A DNA stretch of 64,000 bases from contig JAJHZJ010000311.1 in NCBI GenBank assembly GCA_023548195.1, positions 3,805,919 to 3,869,918 on the forward strand, read 5' to 3'. This document shows positions 32,581 through 44,477 of this stretch, in pieces. This DNA comes from Bettongia penicillata ogilbyi. Taxonomy: Eukaryota; Chordata; Mammalia; Diprotodontia; Potoroidae. Each line of letters starts with the position of its first letter. The stretch's first letter is position 1. The notes beneath the pieces are model-generated. The model did not search any database. It was not told the DNA's origin and saw nothing but the letters and a program-made list of their open reading frames with translations. The translations under genes and the position numbers were made by a program.

Positions 32581-33500
32581 TCTTTTTTCATCAACAGAGC
32601 CCCCACATGTAACACAGACTACCCAAGCCCCACTCTCTGAAGGCTGGGTATATTACATTTTGCCATTTCACCCTTCTTCTGGGGTTCTCCAGTCCCCTTA
32701 AAGGGATTAGGAGTGTCTCAATGCTCACTGCAAAGAACTTCAGCCCCTGCTGATGGTGTCCCCAAGTGTAAGGGTAGGTGGTCCCCTGCACCCCAATTCT
32801 ATTAGACAGTAATAATCATATTATCTTTTACAAAGGAATATTTACTTCAAAAGCATAATCACAAGTATACAAAATTAATCCCCCACAAGTGGGAGGCATA
32901 GCCCTCCTTCCAATTTACACTGGGGAGGGGAAGTAGATTAGGTTCAAAGGTAAACTCCCCAGTTCCAAATCCAAAACCCACCTCAGGCTCACATCACAGG
33001 TACCCTGGCTTCTCAGGACTTACACATTAGCTAGCTGGCTGCACCACCCCACAAGTAATCCTGGCTCAGAGGACATCATGGCTCAAACACCTGGGTCCCA
33101 TGAAAATCACCTCTGGCACCTGATACAGTGAAGGGCAAACACATACATCAGAAAAAATACCCCCAAGCCTATTTCATGGAGTCAGGGTAAAAGAGAGGGA
33201 GCAGGAAAAGGAAAGTTCTTCCATTCTCACCAGTTCAAATCAGGGTATCCTCACTGTGGGTAACTGGGATCTTTATCCTCTGGACACAGGAGATAAAAGT
33301 TGCCCCCAAAAAAAGAGCAGCAGAAAAAAAGTGATGGAAAGTAGAGAGCCAGTGGCCCAGTCTTGCCAGTTTTAAAGACACAGGAAGCCAGTCAAAAGAG
33401 GCTATCCCAACACACGTGATAGGTGATGCTGAGGTCTTCACAATAGGTATTCTGGACATGCTTCAAAGGTCCCCCAAAGCATGTCCATGTTACCTGAATT
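32581..33500 (-). other. Unassigned; possible antisense LTR-like repeat
   Basis: Starts near 'catgtaacacagactacccaag'. No family identified. The stretch at 33361-33386 is an inverted match to 29664-29688. ORFs here show no motif. Confidence 0.3.
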
Positions 33501-33845
33501 GTGTGGAACCAGACCTGCCTAGGTTACATCTACATTTATTTACATTTTTTCCATCACTTATTAAGTCCAGACAGGCAACAAAGAATAAATCAGACCTTGA
33601 TTTAGACTATTTGCTGGTTTCTGAGGTATAAATGTATACACTGAAAACTTAACAGTTGGCTCTAGCTATCCCTATGATCTGGCTCCAACAGAAACCTACA
33701 GGAGTCCTAAATGTGTTGTCACAAAATTGTCAGATCTTGGGGTTGTAGGAGACCCTCAAAGTCACTAAGTCCAAGTTATGATAGGAGAAACAGCCTAACC
33801 CTTCTAATACCTACAAATTAGGCTAACTTTTCCTTAAAAGAAGTT

Positions 33846-34295
33846 AAGACATGTACAAAAGCAAAGTGAAATGAGCAGAATAGGATAACACTGTACACAG
33901 TATCAGCAATATTGTGTGATGATCAACTATGAATGACTTAGCTCTTCTCAGAAACACAATGAACCAAGACAAGTACAAAGGACTCACAAAGTAAAATGCT
34001 GTCCATATCCAAATAAAGAACTGATGGACTCTGAATGCAGATCGAAGAATTTCATTTACTTTATTCTTTCTCATGTTTTTTTAATGCTTCTTTCATAACT
34101 GTGACTAATATGGAATTTTTTTTTTACATGATAGCACATGTATAAACTATATCAAACTGCCTACTATTTTCAGAAGACGGGAGTGGAGGGAGGAAGAGAG
34201 AAAAATTTGGACCTTGAAATCTTGTATAAAATGAATGCTAAAAATTTTCTTGACATGTATTTGGGAGGGTGGGAAATGAAATACTATTAAAAAAA
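33846..34295 (+). mobile_element. Marsupial L1 3' UTR fragment
   Basis: Same order as 56734-57286: 'gaaatgagcagaataggataacactgtacac', 'tgtgatgatcaactatgaatgac', 'ctgactaatatgg'-type and 'cacatgtataaactatatcaaactgc', followed by a short A-rich end. Confidence 0.85.
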
Positions 34296-34733
34296 GAAAT
34301 CAAAATATTAAGTTGCCTGGAGGGAGTCTGGAATAAGGGCTGAGATTGTCCAATTATTTCCTTATCACCTGAATATAATGTATATAATGCTAGTACAAAC
34401 CTGGAGGGGCTTTCATGTAGCTGAATTAACTCTAGGGGTTCTCAATGCCTATCCTAGTTAAATATCCTTTTCTTACTATGACTAAGTAAATTTCCTTTGG
34501 TTAGCCATAGCATGACCTAAAAGTATCACATTTTCTTCCAGTATCAAACCTAACCTACAGGGGACTGGCCTGAGATAGACCCAAACTGGAAGAATTGGCA
34601 TAGTTGGGAAGGACTGGATTATAATGAACTCATTGAAGTGAGAGGTAAGCTGTGTAGAAGAAGGTGGTCCCAGACTGACCTTTCTGCTTTGGTGGCACTT
34701 TTGGTGATTCTTCTAGAAATGGTGGTTGACTTT
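34296..34733. other. No gene recognised
   Basis: Unassigned sequence with no repeat or coding signal that I can name. Confidence 0.3.
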
Positions 34734-34993
34734 TTGGTGTTATTCAGTCATTTTCAGTCATGTCTGACTCTTCATGACCCCATTTGGAGTTTTCTTGACA
34801 AAGATTCTGAAGTAGTTTGCCATTTTATCTCCAGCTCATTTTACAGATGAGGAAACTGAGGCAAACAAGGTGAAGTGACTTGCTCAAGGTCACACAGCTA
34901 GTAAGTGTCTGAGGCCAGATTTGGATTCAGGAAAATGAGCCTTCCTGACTTCAGGTCTGGTACTCCATCCACTGAACCTCTTAGCTACCCCAG
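34734..34993 (-). mobile_element. Marsupial tRNA-SINE, antisense, full length
   Basis: 'ttattcagtcattttcagtcatgtctgac', 'ccatttggagttttcttgac', 'tttacagatgaggaaactgagg', 'cacacagctagtaagtgtctgag', 'ccactgaacctcttagctacccc'. Confidence 0.95.
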
Positions 34994-35009
34994 TGGTTGA
35001 TTACAACCA

Positions 35010-35764
35010 CTTTTCTCAAGTTTTATTGTCCTCTCAGCAGCCTTTGACACAGTGACTCAGCTTCTTGATTTCCCCTTCTTTCTTGGTTTTTTGTGATATT
35101 ACTCTCTGCTGGTTTGGCTCCTGTCTGTTGAACCACTCTTTCTCAGTCTCCTTTGCTGGATCTTCTTTCAGTTTATGCCCTCTAACCATGAGTGTTCCCA
35201 AGGCTCTATCATGAACCTTTGTCTCTTCTCCCTCTATACTAGTTTGCTTGATGATTTCATCAGTTCCCATGGATTCAAATATTATATCTGTGCTGATGAT
35301 TTTCAGATCTATTTATCCATCTCTAACCTCTCTCCTGATGTCCAGATATTCATCTCCAACTGCTTATTGGATATCTCAAACTGGATGTCCCATAGACATT
35401 GTAAACTCAATATATCCAAAACTGAATTTTAGTTATCTTTTCCCCCAAGCCCTCCCCTATTTCTTCTTACTGTGGAGAGCATTGCTATCTTTCCAGTCAT
35501 CTAGGTTCAAAACCTAGGGGTCACCCTTGATTCCTCACTTTCTAACCTTCTGCCCCTACCCCCTAATATAGTGCCAAGTGCTGTTGATTTTGCCTTTCTA
35601 ATAATCTTTCTAATATGCTCTCTTCCCTTCTCTGTTACCACCACTACCACTCTAGCACAGGTCGTATCACCTCATGCCTCATAATGGGCTGCTGGTGGGT
35701 CTCTCCTTGTCTCAAGTCTCTCCCCATTCTGGTCCATCCTCCATTCAGCTTCTTTGAGTTTTGA
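35010..35764 (+). mobile_element. L2 LINE, RT block (piece 1)
   Basis: A frame at 35175-35432 reads SLLDDFISSHGFKYYICADDFQIY. It contains an intact ADD core (CADD instead of YADD), then DISNWMSHRHCKLNISKTEF. This is the C-terminal half of an L2-type RT. The L2 is interrupted at about 35765 and resumes at 36319. Confidence 0.85.
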
Positions 35765-36318
35765 TGGCTCCAAGTGTGTGTAAATAGCAATTGTTTCTGT
35801 TCTGGTCAGAAACTCTGGGGTTCTTCCCCTTCCAAAACTGATCCTTTTGTAGAGGCAAACTAGGTTATTTTTTGTCTCATTTTTCTCTTTTTTTGTGAGG
35901 CAATCAAGGTTAAGTTACTTTCCCAGGTCAGGAAGTATTAAGCATCTGAGGTTGGATTTGAACTCAGGTCCTCCTGATTCCAGGGCTGGTGCTCTATAAA
36001 CTGTGCCCCCTCACTACCCAATTTTTTTCCTCTCATTTCTTACCTCTTCTTTAATTACTGAATGGGTGTTGCCTCAGACAAATTGAGACCTGGGAAAGAC
36101 TTTAGCTTAAAAAGACCAAGGTCTCCCATCACATCCAAGGCCATCACCAGTCATCTTGACCTATATCTTGCCACTGGACTCATATGACTCTGGAGGAGAA
36201 AGTGAGGCTGGTGACCGTACAGTCCTGCCTCACTTAAATACAATTCATTTGCAAGTCAAGATATCACCTTCCTGATGTCACTGATCCTCTTTGAGAACAA
36301 AGGATGAACACTAGCAAT
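35765..36318 (+). mobile_element. RTE-tailed SINE inserted in L2 (itself carrying a SINE scrap)
   Basis: 'gttctggtcagaaactctgggg', 'ctgaatgggtgttgcctcag', 'ccactggactcatatgactctgg', 'gatcctctttgagaacaaagg'. Between 35885 and 36000 an antisense MIR/SINE-like piece ('ggatttgaactcaggtcctcc') is embedded. Confidence 0.8.
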
Positions 36319-36885
36319 CCTCAATTGCAGAGATTTGACCACGTCCTCTCCTCTCCCATTTAATTCTCTCCAATGGCACCTCATTACCTCCAAGATTGAA
36401 CAGAAAATCTTTTGTTTGGTTCTTGAAACCCTCCAAGACCTGGCCCTTTCTTGCTTTCCCAGTCTTCTTACCACTTGCTCCCCTCTGCCTTCCCTGCCAT
36501 GAAGTCTGCTGTTCAGCACCTTTGGCCTCCTTGCTGTTCCTAGAACAAGACAGCTCCTCCATGCATTTTTATTGGCTGTTCCCCCAAGCTTGGTCACTAT
36601 TCCTCCTCAGTTCTGCCTTCTGATGTCTCTGGTCTGCTTCTGTTCTCCGATGAAGTACCACCTTCTGCCACAAGCCTTTCCTGAACGTTAATGCCTTCCC
36701 TCTGAGATCAGCTCCAGTTTATCCTATGTCAAACTTGTTTGTAGCATTTGGCATGCCCTCTCCACCATTAGACTGAGTGATTTTAAGACAAAAACTGTTT
36801 TTTACCTTCCTATGTCTTCCCAGTGCCTAACAGCATCCGACACATAGTAGGTGATTAATAAATGCTTGACCATGCTTCTCTACTC
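36319..36885 (+). mobile_element. L2 LINE, 3' end (piece 2)
   Basis: 'ccaatggcacctcattacctcc', 'acctggccctttcttgc', 'cttctgccacaagcctttcc', 'ccagtgcctaacagcatcc', 'taataaatgcttgac'. Confidence 0.85.
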
Positions 36886-37009
36886 TATTTCCTCAATTTC
36901 CTTACATGAATATAGCATCTTAATTTACAATGTTAACACACCCCACCCTTTACCTATCCTGTTTCTTTATTTTTTAAAAAAAAAAATAGGATATAGATAA
37001 ACAGATAGA

Positions 37010-37252
37010 TGGGACAGTTAAGTAGTTCAATAGATAGAGTGCCAGGCTTGGAGTCAGGAAGACTCATCTTCTTGAGTTGAAATCTGGTCTCAGATACTTA
37101 CTAGCTGTGTGATCCTGGGCAAGTCACTCTACCCCATTTACCTCAGTTTCTTCATTTGTAAAATGAGCTGGAGAAGGAAATGGCAAAACCACTTGAGTAT
37201 CTTTTCCAAGCAAACCCCAAATGGGATCAGGGACTGAAAGAACTAAACAACA
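37010..37252 (+). mobile_element. Marsupial tRNA-SINE
   Basis: 'gagtgccaggcttggagtcaggaag', 'ctgtgtgatcctgggcaagtcac', 'gtaaaatgagctggagaagg', 'ccccaaatgggatcag', and an 'aactaaacaaca' end. Confidence 0.9.
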
Positions 37253-37305
37253 GATAGACAGACAGATAGATAGACAGACAGACAGATAGATAGATGGATA
37301 AGGTA
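37253..37305. repeat. (GATA/GACA)n microsatellite
   Basis: Starts exactly at the SINE tail. Reads alternating gata and gaca units. Confidence 0.9.
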
Positions 37306-37934
37306 TATCTATTCAGAGCCACATAGCAGTCATAAGTCTCATTCCATCTAGTTTCAGTGATACCTATGAGACATCATTCCTTCAGATCTCACATAGTAAA
37401 TACTAGTTTGTTGTGAATTATAGTTGCAGGGCGAGAAATCACATGTAAAGAGTAGAAGACTGGCAAGATTAGGCACCTTCCACGTGAAGGAGGTCAGTGC
37501 TATGACCGCAGGTAGTCCAGAATATTTTCTATATACAGAAGTGCATCTTCCCAACCCCCACCTTGACTCAGGTTCCTTTTGGCAAGGTCTGAGGTTTAAA
37601 ATGTCAAGTCATTCACGTTTAATATTTCATAAAGGTTTTACAAATTGACTTGTTATGGCTCAATGCCATTAGGATTCTTATCTCCTTTGAGCCAGAAATT
37701 CCTCAGCTGCCAGTTTTAAACCACAAATACCCAGGAAAATGAGAGAGAGAAAAAGAAAGAGAGAGATTTGGAGGTGCCCCACCTGCCACATGGCACAGTT
37801 TGTGAAACCTGTCTTTAGTGTGACTCTATGGCCCGACTGCCTGGCAGGATGCCCAGGCTCACCTCTCACTGGTTGGTATTCTCAAATAGTCAAGTCTCTG
37901 AGGTCTGGAACTCCTCTGATCTGTAGGACAGTTT

Positions 37935-38106
37935 CTTTTTCCTTTTTCCTTTTTATTGATTTTTTAATATTACATACATTTCCTAATGCACCTCACCTCA
38001 CTACCCCTCCCAGAGAGCCACCCCTCATACCAAAGAATAACAAATAGGGAGGAAAAACACAGCTCAGCTAAACTTATCAACAAAGCCAGACATCATATGG
38101 GGTGCT
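37935..38106 (-). mobile_element. L1-type LINE fragment, antisense, piece 1
   Basis: 'ttttattgattttttaatattac', 'ctacccctcccagagagccacccc', 'cagctcagctaaacttatc'. It resembles a reversed L1 3' UTR of another subfamily, and seems to resume at 38763 after two SINEs. Confidence 0.5.
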
Positions 38107-38374
38107 CTCTACATCCTTAGGGGAAGCTAGGTAGCACAGTGGCTAGAGTTCTAGGCCTGAAATCGGGATAACTCCTCTTCCTGAGTTCAAATCCGGCCTC
38201 AGACACTTACTAGCTGTGCGACCCTAAGCAAGTTACTTCACCCTGTTTGCCTTAGTTCTTCATCTCTAAAACAAACTGGAGAAGGAAATGGCAAACCGCT
38301 CCAGTATCTTTGCTAAGAAAACTCCAAATGGATCACAAAGAGTCTGACACACAATGGAAAAATCACTGAACAGC
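38107..38374 (+). mobile_element. Marsupial tRNA-SINE
   Basis: 'gaagctaggtagcacagtggctag', 'gagttcaaatccggcctcag', 'tagctgtgcgaccctaagc', 'ggaaatggcaaaccgctcc', 'gtctgacacacaatgg'. Confidence 0.95.
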
Positions 38375-38523
38375 TACATCCTTAATCCTCCACTTCTGCA
38401 AAGATGGCGGGGTGGGTGGGGCATGCCTCCTCCTTTGAGGCCATTTTGTCATTATAATGTATTTTACCAAATTCAGTCTGAATTGATTTATTATCGCTGT
38501 TTTCCCTTTTGCACTATTGTAGC

Positions 38524-38762
38524 TGGGGGAGGGGGGCACTAGGCGGCACACTGCATGGAATGCTGGGCCTGCAGTCAGAAACACCAGAGTTCAGATTTGA
38601 CATAGACACTTACTATCTGTGTGACCCTGGGCAAGTCACCTAACTTCTGCCTACATAAAACTAGAGAAGGAAATGGCAAACCACTCCAGTATCTTTGCGA
38701 AAAAAAACCCATGGACAGTTGGGCCACAGGGTCACAAAGGGTTAAGCATGACTGAACAAGTC
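38524..38762 (+). mobile_element. Marsupial tRNA-SINE
   Basis: 'gcactaggcggcacactgc', 'tctgtgtgaccctgggcaagtcacc', 'ggcaaaccactccagtatc', 'gggttaagcatgactgaac'. Its tail end abuts renewed L1-like sequence. Confidence 0.9.
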
Positions 38763-38960
38763 CTTAGGTATATTATATTCCTAGTTCTGCTTGCTTCACT
38801 TTTCGTGGGTTCTTATAAGTTTTCTTCATGATCTCACGTATTCACCCTATTCATCATCCCTTACAGCACAGTGAGATCACATTACATTCCTGCATCATAT
38901 CTTGTTTAACCACTCTCCAATCAAACCTATCTATTTTGTTTCTGGTTCTTTAAATATTTT
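38763..38960 (-). mobile_element. L1-type LINE fragment, antisense, piece 2
   Basis: 'cctagttctgcttgcttcac', 'ttataagttttcttcatgatc', 'gcatcatatcttgtttaaccac'. It parallels the antisense L1 at 49720-49830 ('ctggttctgctcatttcac', 'ataagtctttccagg'). Confidence 0.6.
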
Positions 38961-39004
38961 TTGTATTTTTAGGGTCTTTTTTTCATCGTTGACCTCCTTG
39001 ATAT

Positions 39005-39350
39005 GAGTACGTATCTCTTTAGCACATAATAAATGCTTGTCGAATGATTGGTTGATTTTTCGTGACAATTTCAAGGTAGCCCTACTACTTTAACAGTCCT
39101 GGATCTTCCTCTCCACCCCTGGTTTTCAGACCCTGGAGTGAACTGTTTTAGTGAAACCTACGAGTACACAAAGAAGGCCTTCCTGGCCTACAGAAACAAA
39201 TGCCGCATAATTATCTATATTGTTTTCTTCCATTGCACTGTAAGTTCTATGAGGGCAGGGCATGTTTCTCATTTAAACTTTGAATTTTCCCCATCAAGGG
39301 ACTCTGCATACAGCAGGTGCCTAACAAATGTTTCTGAATCAGTGTTGAAA
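39005..39350 (+). mobile_element. L2 tail fragments
   Basis: Tails at 39018-39055 ('gcacataataaatgcttgtcg') and 39225-39340 ('gtaagttctatgagggcaggg', 'aggtgcctaacaaatg'). Confidence 0.6.
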
Positions 39351-39369
39351 ATTAAAAGTACATGAGTAG

Positions 39370-40020
39370 GCACAATACCGATTTTTTAAGATAAGCATAA
39401 GGGAGTGGCAAAGAAGTTCAGGAAAAGTACTATAGGAAATTAAAGGAGGAAAGACAGGGTGGTTGTTGTTGTGTGTGGCCTTCATTCTCCAAGAGGACCA
39501 TGACATCAGGGAAATGATGACATGACTTGCACTTGACTTTGATTTGAGTGAAGGAGGGCTGTGCAGGTCACCAGCCTTACTTTCTCCTCCTGAGTCATCT
39601 GGATCCAGTGACCAGATATTCCTCAGGAGGAAAGATTGTGTCATATAGTGAAAGAAGTCAGGAAAGTCTTCCTGCGGAAGCAAGACATGATTTGTGCTTG
39701 AAGGCAGGGTTGGACTTGAACAAATGGAACTGGGGTAGAGGAGAAGAGAACCAGCACTGATCCAGTAGAGAGTAGGTCCATTCTAAGCATAGAAGTGGGG
39801 AATAACCTAAAGATGGGAGGCAGGAGAGAGCAGGATGCATATAGAAGTGCTGTTTGATTGTGCTTAAAAGGAAGAAACATAAGACAAAACTGGAAAGCTA
39901 GGATGGAGAGAGATTGTGAAGGGCCTTGAATGCCTACATCAGGTTTGTTCTGTTGGCAATAGAGAGCACCAATAGATTTTTAATAAATGAATGACATAAT
40001 TAGTGTGACCAAAGTATAGA
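39370..40020 (-). mobile_element. L2 LINE, antisense, with inserted SINE
   Basis: 'gaagtcaggaaagtcttcctgc', 'gaagggccttgaatgcctacatc', 'attagtgtgacc' are the reversed L2 3' body. A SINE occupies 39460-39622. Confidence 0.65.
39460..39622 (-). mobile_element. RTE-tailed SINE, antisense, truncated
   Basis: 'ggttgttgttgtgtgtggcc', 'aagaggaccatgacatcaggg', 'catctggatccagtgaccagatatt'. Confidence 0.85.
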
Positions 40021-40073
40021 CATTGACACCATTTACAAGTATCCTTACAACAATCCTGTGAAGTTGTGTACAA

Positions 40074-40295
40074 GGCAGCTAGGGGATACAGGGAATAGAA
40101 CCCTGACCTGGAGTCAGGAAGTCCTGAGTTCAAGTCTAACAGCAGACTGTTACTAGCTGTGTGAACCTGTCTCAGTGTCCTCAACTGTGAAATGGGGGAC
40201 ATAACACTCCCAGGGTTGTTGTGAAGATCATATGAGATAATAATTATAGTCTTTAGCACAGTGCTTGGCGCACAGTAGGTGCTTGATTAATGCTT
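40074..40295 (+). mobile_element. CORE-SINE (MIR/THER-like)
   Basis: 'gcagctaggggatacaggg', 'cctgagttcaagtctaac', 'aactgtgaaatgggggac', 'cagggttgttgtgaagatcat', 'gcgcacagtaggtgcttg'. Confidence 0.85.
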
Positions 40296-40298
40296 AGG

Positions 40299-40549
40299 GG
40301 CAGTAACGTGGCTAAATGGATAGAGCACTAGACTTAGAACCAGGAAGACTGATCTTTCTGAGTTCAAATCTAGCCTCAGATACTTACTATCTGGACAAAT
40401 CGCTTAACCCTGTTTGTCTCAGTTTCCTCATCTGTAAAATGATCTGCAGAAGAAAATAGCAAATCACTCCAACATCTTTGTCAAAAAAAACCCAAATGGG
40501 ATCATGAAGAGTCTGCAACAACTGAACAGCAGTGACAACAGCAACAAAT
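40299..40549 (+). mobile_element. Marsupial tRNA-SINE
   Basis: It directly follows the CORE-SINE. 'ggggcagtaacgtggctaaatgg', 'gagttcaaatctagcctcag', 'aatgatctgcagaagaaaatagc', 'ctgaacagcagtgac'. Confidence 0.9.
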
Positions 40550-40589
40550 GCGTATTCCCTTCTCTCCTCAAAGTAAACTTAGAAATAAT

Positions 40590-40820
40590 AGTAATTCAGA
40601 TATATGTAGCACTTTATAGCTTACAAAGTGCTTTATTTCATTTGATCCCTATGACATTCTCGTGACAGATAGGATATCTCCATTTGAGAGATAAGGAAAC
40701 AGGCTCAAATGGCTTAAGCAGATTGCTCAGGGTTACAGAGATAGTGATAAAGTCAGAGTTTTAATATACATTTTTGGACTCCTCGGTTCATTGATCTTGC
40801 TACTCTACCAAACTATGTCT
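40590..40820 (-). repeat. MIR SINE, antisense
   Basis: 'tgtagcactttatagcttacaaag', 'gataaggaaacaggctc', 'gattgctcagggttacagag', 'cttgctactctaccaa'. Confidence 0.75.
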
Positions 40821-41167
40821 GCATCTGGGACTTTCTTTCCTAGTTCCACCTGAACTTCTCTTCCCCCACAGCCTGGGAGCTACCTAATTGAGAATGCAGG
40901 CTCTTAAGTAGTCAGAGAGTTTCCAGAAGACACTTTGGAACCATTCTAATGACTTAAAATTTTTCCACATGCTTTTTATGTAATTGAATTACAAATTCAC
41001 GAGCACTGCAGTTTTACATCTGCCCCAGCCCCTGGAACTTCTCCCCAGCCTCAAACCTACTAGACCTTTTTCTCTGAATCAGCAAAACATTTTTCCCCAT
41101 TGGAGAGCCTGGGAGAAATATAGGGAATTAAGGGGAGGGCTGGTCAATCAGTCAGAATCAACAGTTC
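40821..41167. other. No gene recognised
   Basis: Unassigned. It contains part of a motif-free 110-codon ORF (40984-41316) that runs on into antisense L2. Confidence 0.35.
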
Positions 41168-41480
41168 AATGTAATGTTCAAAAATGTTTGTTAAGTGGTC
41201 ACGTGCCAAGCTCTGTACTAAGGAGGAGGAAGGAGGTATATGGCACAAAGCCAAAAATGAAACAGTGTTTACCCCAAAAGACTTGCAAAAGTGCTTACAT
41301 CCTGCTATGGAGGTAGGAGAGATAGATGGAGAGAGAATGTGGCACCTTGTCTGGACCTTGAAGGAAGAGTAGGATTTCAGCAGGTGAGATGTGGCAGAAG
41401 TACAAGGGTGATGGGTGGCACAGAATGTCTGGAGGTGGGAAAAGGCAGGATGAGATCAGAGAATATCACAGAATCCACAT
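41168..41480 (-). mobile_element. L2 LINE 3' end, antisense
   Basis: 'gtttgttaagtggtcacgtgcc', 'gtaggatttcagcaggtgag', 'agaatgtctggaggtggg' follow reversed L2 order. Confidence 0.65.
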
Positions 41481-41984
41481 GTGGCCAAAATGGAGAGTGA
41501 AAATGAAAGGGAGTAATGTATAACAGAGCCAAATCAGAGTCATTGTGAAAGACATTATAATTATTGTCATTTGATATTTTAAAGTATTAATTGTAATTTA
41601 TAAGAATAGCTGGTATTTTTCTATGGCTACAGACTGGACTAGGTCTAATTCAGGCTAGTCCAATGATTCAGGCTCAGGATTAGAATGAACTGAGACACCT
41701 GTGGATCACAAAATCCAATAAAAATGACAAAGGATAAAAAGAATAGGATTTCTACAGTTAAAAAAGATAGGAATTCCATTAAGCTAAAATTTTCATCTCC
41801 AACTAAGCTAAATTTTCCAGTTCCCCAAGCTGGAATGCCTCAAGCTAAACTAATGATGATCTGAAGAGCAACTGTTATCTTCCCCCTTAAAGGAAAACAG
41901 CCAAGCCTATATAAAACATGAACGTCTCCTGGCACAGTCCTTTAAGTACAATTGCTGGACTCAGAAGTTTATATGTTTTCCTCT
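41481..41984. other. No gene recognised
   Basis: AT-rich unassigned sequence with repeated 'aagctaaa' words near 41780-41850. Confidence 0.3.
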
Positions 41985-42470
41985 AGATGACAGGAAGCCA
42001 CTGAAGATTTTGACCAAGTAATTTTTGCCTTTCTTTGGATCACTAGAGCTTAGCACAGTGCTTGGCCCAGTTCCTTAATAAATGCTCATTGTCTGGATTT
42101 GACTTGACAGGGTAGAAATATGGTCAGATTTGCTCCTTAGGAAGATGCTTTTGGTAATTATGTGAAAGATAGTTTCGAATATAGAGAAACTGAAGGCACA
42201 AGGCCTAGTTAGAAACCAAATGCAATAGTTCAGTCAAGAGGTGATGAGGACCCAAATTATATAAGTGCGGAGAAGGAAATAGACAGAAGAAATGTTGAAT
42301 GAGCACAATCAAGAAGGTGTGGCAATTGATTGAATGTATAAAGAGCAGTGAGAGAGAAAGAGGAGTCAAAGATGGCTCAGACAGTATGACTGGAAAGTTA
42401 ATGATTTCCTCAACAGAAGCAAGGAAGTTTGGAGAAAAACAGGTCTGGAGATGAAAATGATGTATTCTGT
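41985..42470 (-). mobile_element. L2 LINE, antisense, with nested sense L2 tail
   Basis: 'tagatgacaggaagccactgaagattttg' at the left, resuming at 42113 with 'agggtagaaatatggtcagatttg' and 'gcaatagttcagtcaagaggtgatgagg', is reversed L2. The interval 42024-42112 reads in the other direction. Confidence 0.75.
42024..42112 (+). mobile_element. L2 tail, sense, nested in antisense L2
   Basis: 'tttttgcctttctttggatc', 'agcttagcacagtgcttgg', 'taataaatgctcattg'. A short complete L2 tail within the opposite-strand copy. Confidence 0.8.
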
Positions 42471-42859
42471 TTTGACATGTAAATTATTATTCATTCATTT
42501 TAATTAATCATTAATTGATCATTAATTGTTGTAAGGACATCAGATTGTTGGTTATAATAATTTCAAACAGATTTAGCTAATATAAATCAATCAACACAAC
42601 AAGGAAGTGCCAAAAACCTACAAACTGCCTTACTCAGCTAAAACTTAATTCCTTCCCAAAGAAGAGAGGTATGACAACCCAGGGCAAGGTTATTCAGAAT
42701 AGAGATTCTTTGGTAAAGTCTTATGGAGAAGGATGGTAGAAGATTACAAGTTGTATCATTTCATAAAACAGAGAAGCAAAAGAAAGCAATACTAATTTTT
42801 TTTAGTGGTCAAATAAAGAGAAAAAGTATCTACATGTACCAAAATATTTAAGTAACTCT
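42471..42859. other. No gene recognised
   Basis: AT-rich unassigned sequence, including ttaattaatcattaattgatcatt-like inverted words near 42500. Confidence 0.3.
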
Positions 42860-43110
42860 TTTTGTAGTAGCCCCCAAACTGGAAATTAAGAAACTGTCTT
42901 CTTATTGAAGAATGACTAAGCAGATAGTGGTATATGAATATAATGGAATATCATTGTATCATAAGAACTGATGAAATAGTTCCAGAGGAAACTGGGGTGA
43001 CTTCTTTGAACTTTTGATGCAGACCTAAGTGAGCAAAAGGAGGAGAATAATTCATACGTTGACAACATTATAAATTAAAAAACAAGTTTGAAAGACTTTA
43101 GAACTCTGAT
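42860..43110 (+). mobile_element. Marsupial L1 3' UTR fragment
   Basis: 'cccaaactggaaattaagaaactg', 'aatgactaagcagatagtgg', 'ggaatatcattgtatcataag', 'gacctaagtgagcaaaagg'. Same layout as the L1 at 56734. Confidence 0.75.
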
Positions 43111-43580
43111 CAATGAATGATAAACCTTGAGCCCAGAAGTTCAAACTAATGTAAAAAGACACAAGGTAAATGAATAAACCTATAGAGCTCATTCATCAGT
43201 ATAGCTGTCTTAGATACTCCAGTTGTAAGCTGGGCCCAGAATTGAATAGGAAAAAGAGGGCACATTGGATTTGCTTTGGGAAATTGCAAAGTAACCCCAA
43301 AGGTCTTCCTGAAATAAAGATCCATCTTTCTAACACTAAAATTTTTCTAGTGTGAGCAGATGGTTTTGAGCCAAAGAAACACCACAGTCTTTGAAGAACT
43401 GAAAATGTCTATCATCCAAAGGGAATGGGAAGGATTATGTAAAAAGAATTAGAAAAAAAAGAAGTCAAGGATGTTATCAAAGAAACGTGGGAGCCAAAAA
43501 GATGGTGATCTAGAAATATGTCACTAGAAAAGTGTTTAACCAATGCACAGCACAAGGGATCCACTATGCCTAGGACATAG
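43111..43580. other. No gene recognised
   Basis: Unassigned AT-rich sequence. Confidence 0.3.
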
Positions 43581-43832
43581 TTGTTTTTCAGCTGTTTCAG
43601 TCATGTTCAACTCTTCGTGACCCTATTTGGGGTACTCTTGGCAAAGATACTGGAGTTGTCTGCCATTTCCTTCTTCAGCTTATTTTACAATGGGGTAACT
43701 AAGACAATCAGGGTTAAGTGATTTTCTCTGGGTCACACAGCTAGTAAGTATCTGAAGCCATATTTGAACTCAGGAAGAGGAGTCTTCCTGACTCGGGCCA
43801 ATATTTCATCCACTGTGCCACCTAGCTTCCAG
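43581..43832 (-). mobile_element. Marsupial tRNA-SINE, antisense, full length
   Basis: 'gctgtttcagtcatgttcaac', 'gaccctatttggggtactc', 'ggtcacacagctagtaagtatctg', 'catccactgtgccacctagc'. Confidence 0.95.
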
Positions 43833-44477
43833 GATATAGTTGGCACTTATTAAATGCTAATTGATTGATTATCCCGATATCAAGAAAAAGTGATGAAAGT
43901 TAAGTAGCTCCAGGTTTAGTATACTTAGAGTAGGCCATGGACAAGAATTAAAAGAAATCAGCATGGATGGGCTGCAATCTACATGTTGGGAGGAAATGTC
44001 ACATTGAGAAATCAGAGATCCACAAATTTAACTGAGGATATGAATATAGTTCTTGTTAGGAAACCACTTTATAAAATGTAAAGGACTATTTCTTAAATGG
44101 CCATACCAACCCTAACAGAGCCCATTGGAAATCTGAAACAGAGGGATGCACATTGATGTTCCTCCTGCAATTATGTGCCAGGGAAACATGGAGTGGGCGG
44201 GGGAAGCATGTAGTGGGAAATCTTACCTTTGTAACCCTGGCCCAAGACTGTCTCTAAGCAGAGTAGGTCCAAATCACACATTGTGCCTTTTGGCCCTCCC
44301 CACCTCAACTATCTCAAACCCTTGGGGTCTCTTCATGCAGAATTTTATCTCAAGTAGGAAAAAAAAGATAAAACTAGTCTTGAGGAGGTACACAGGCTAG
44401 AAGGAGAGATTTAATGCCAAACTATAAACCTAGAGGAACCCTGATTGTATGTATATGACTCTCAAGTCTCTTTTTGT
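43833..44477. other. No gene recognised
   Basis: A short L2 tail scrap (43838-43872, 'ttggcacttattaaatgctaattg'), otherwise unassigned. Confidence 0.3.
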
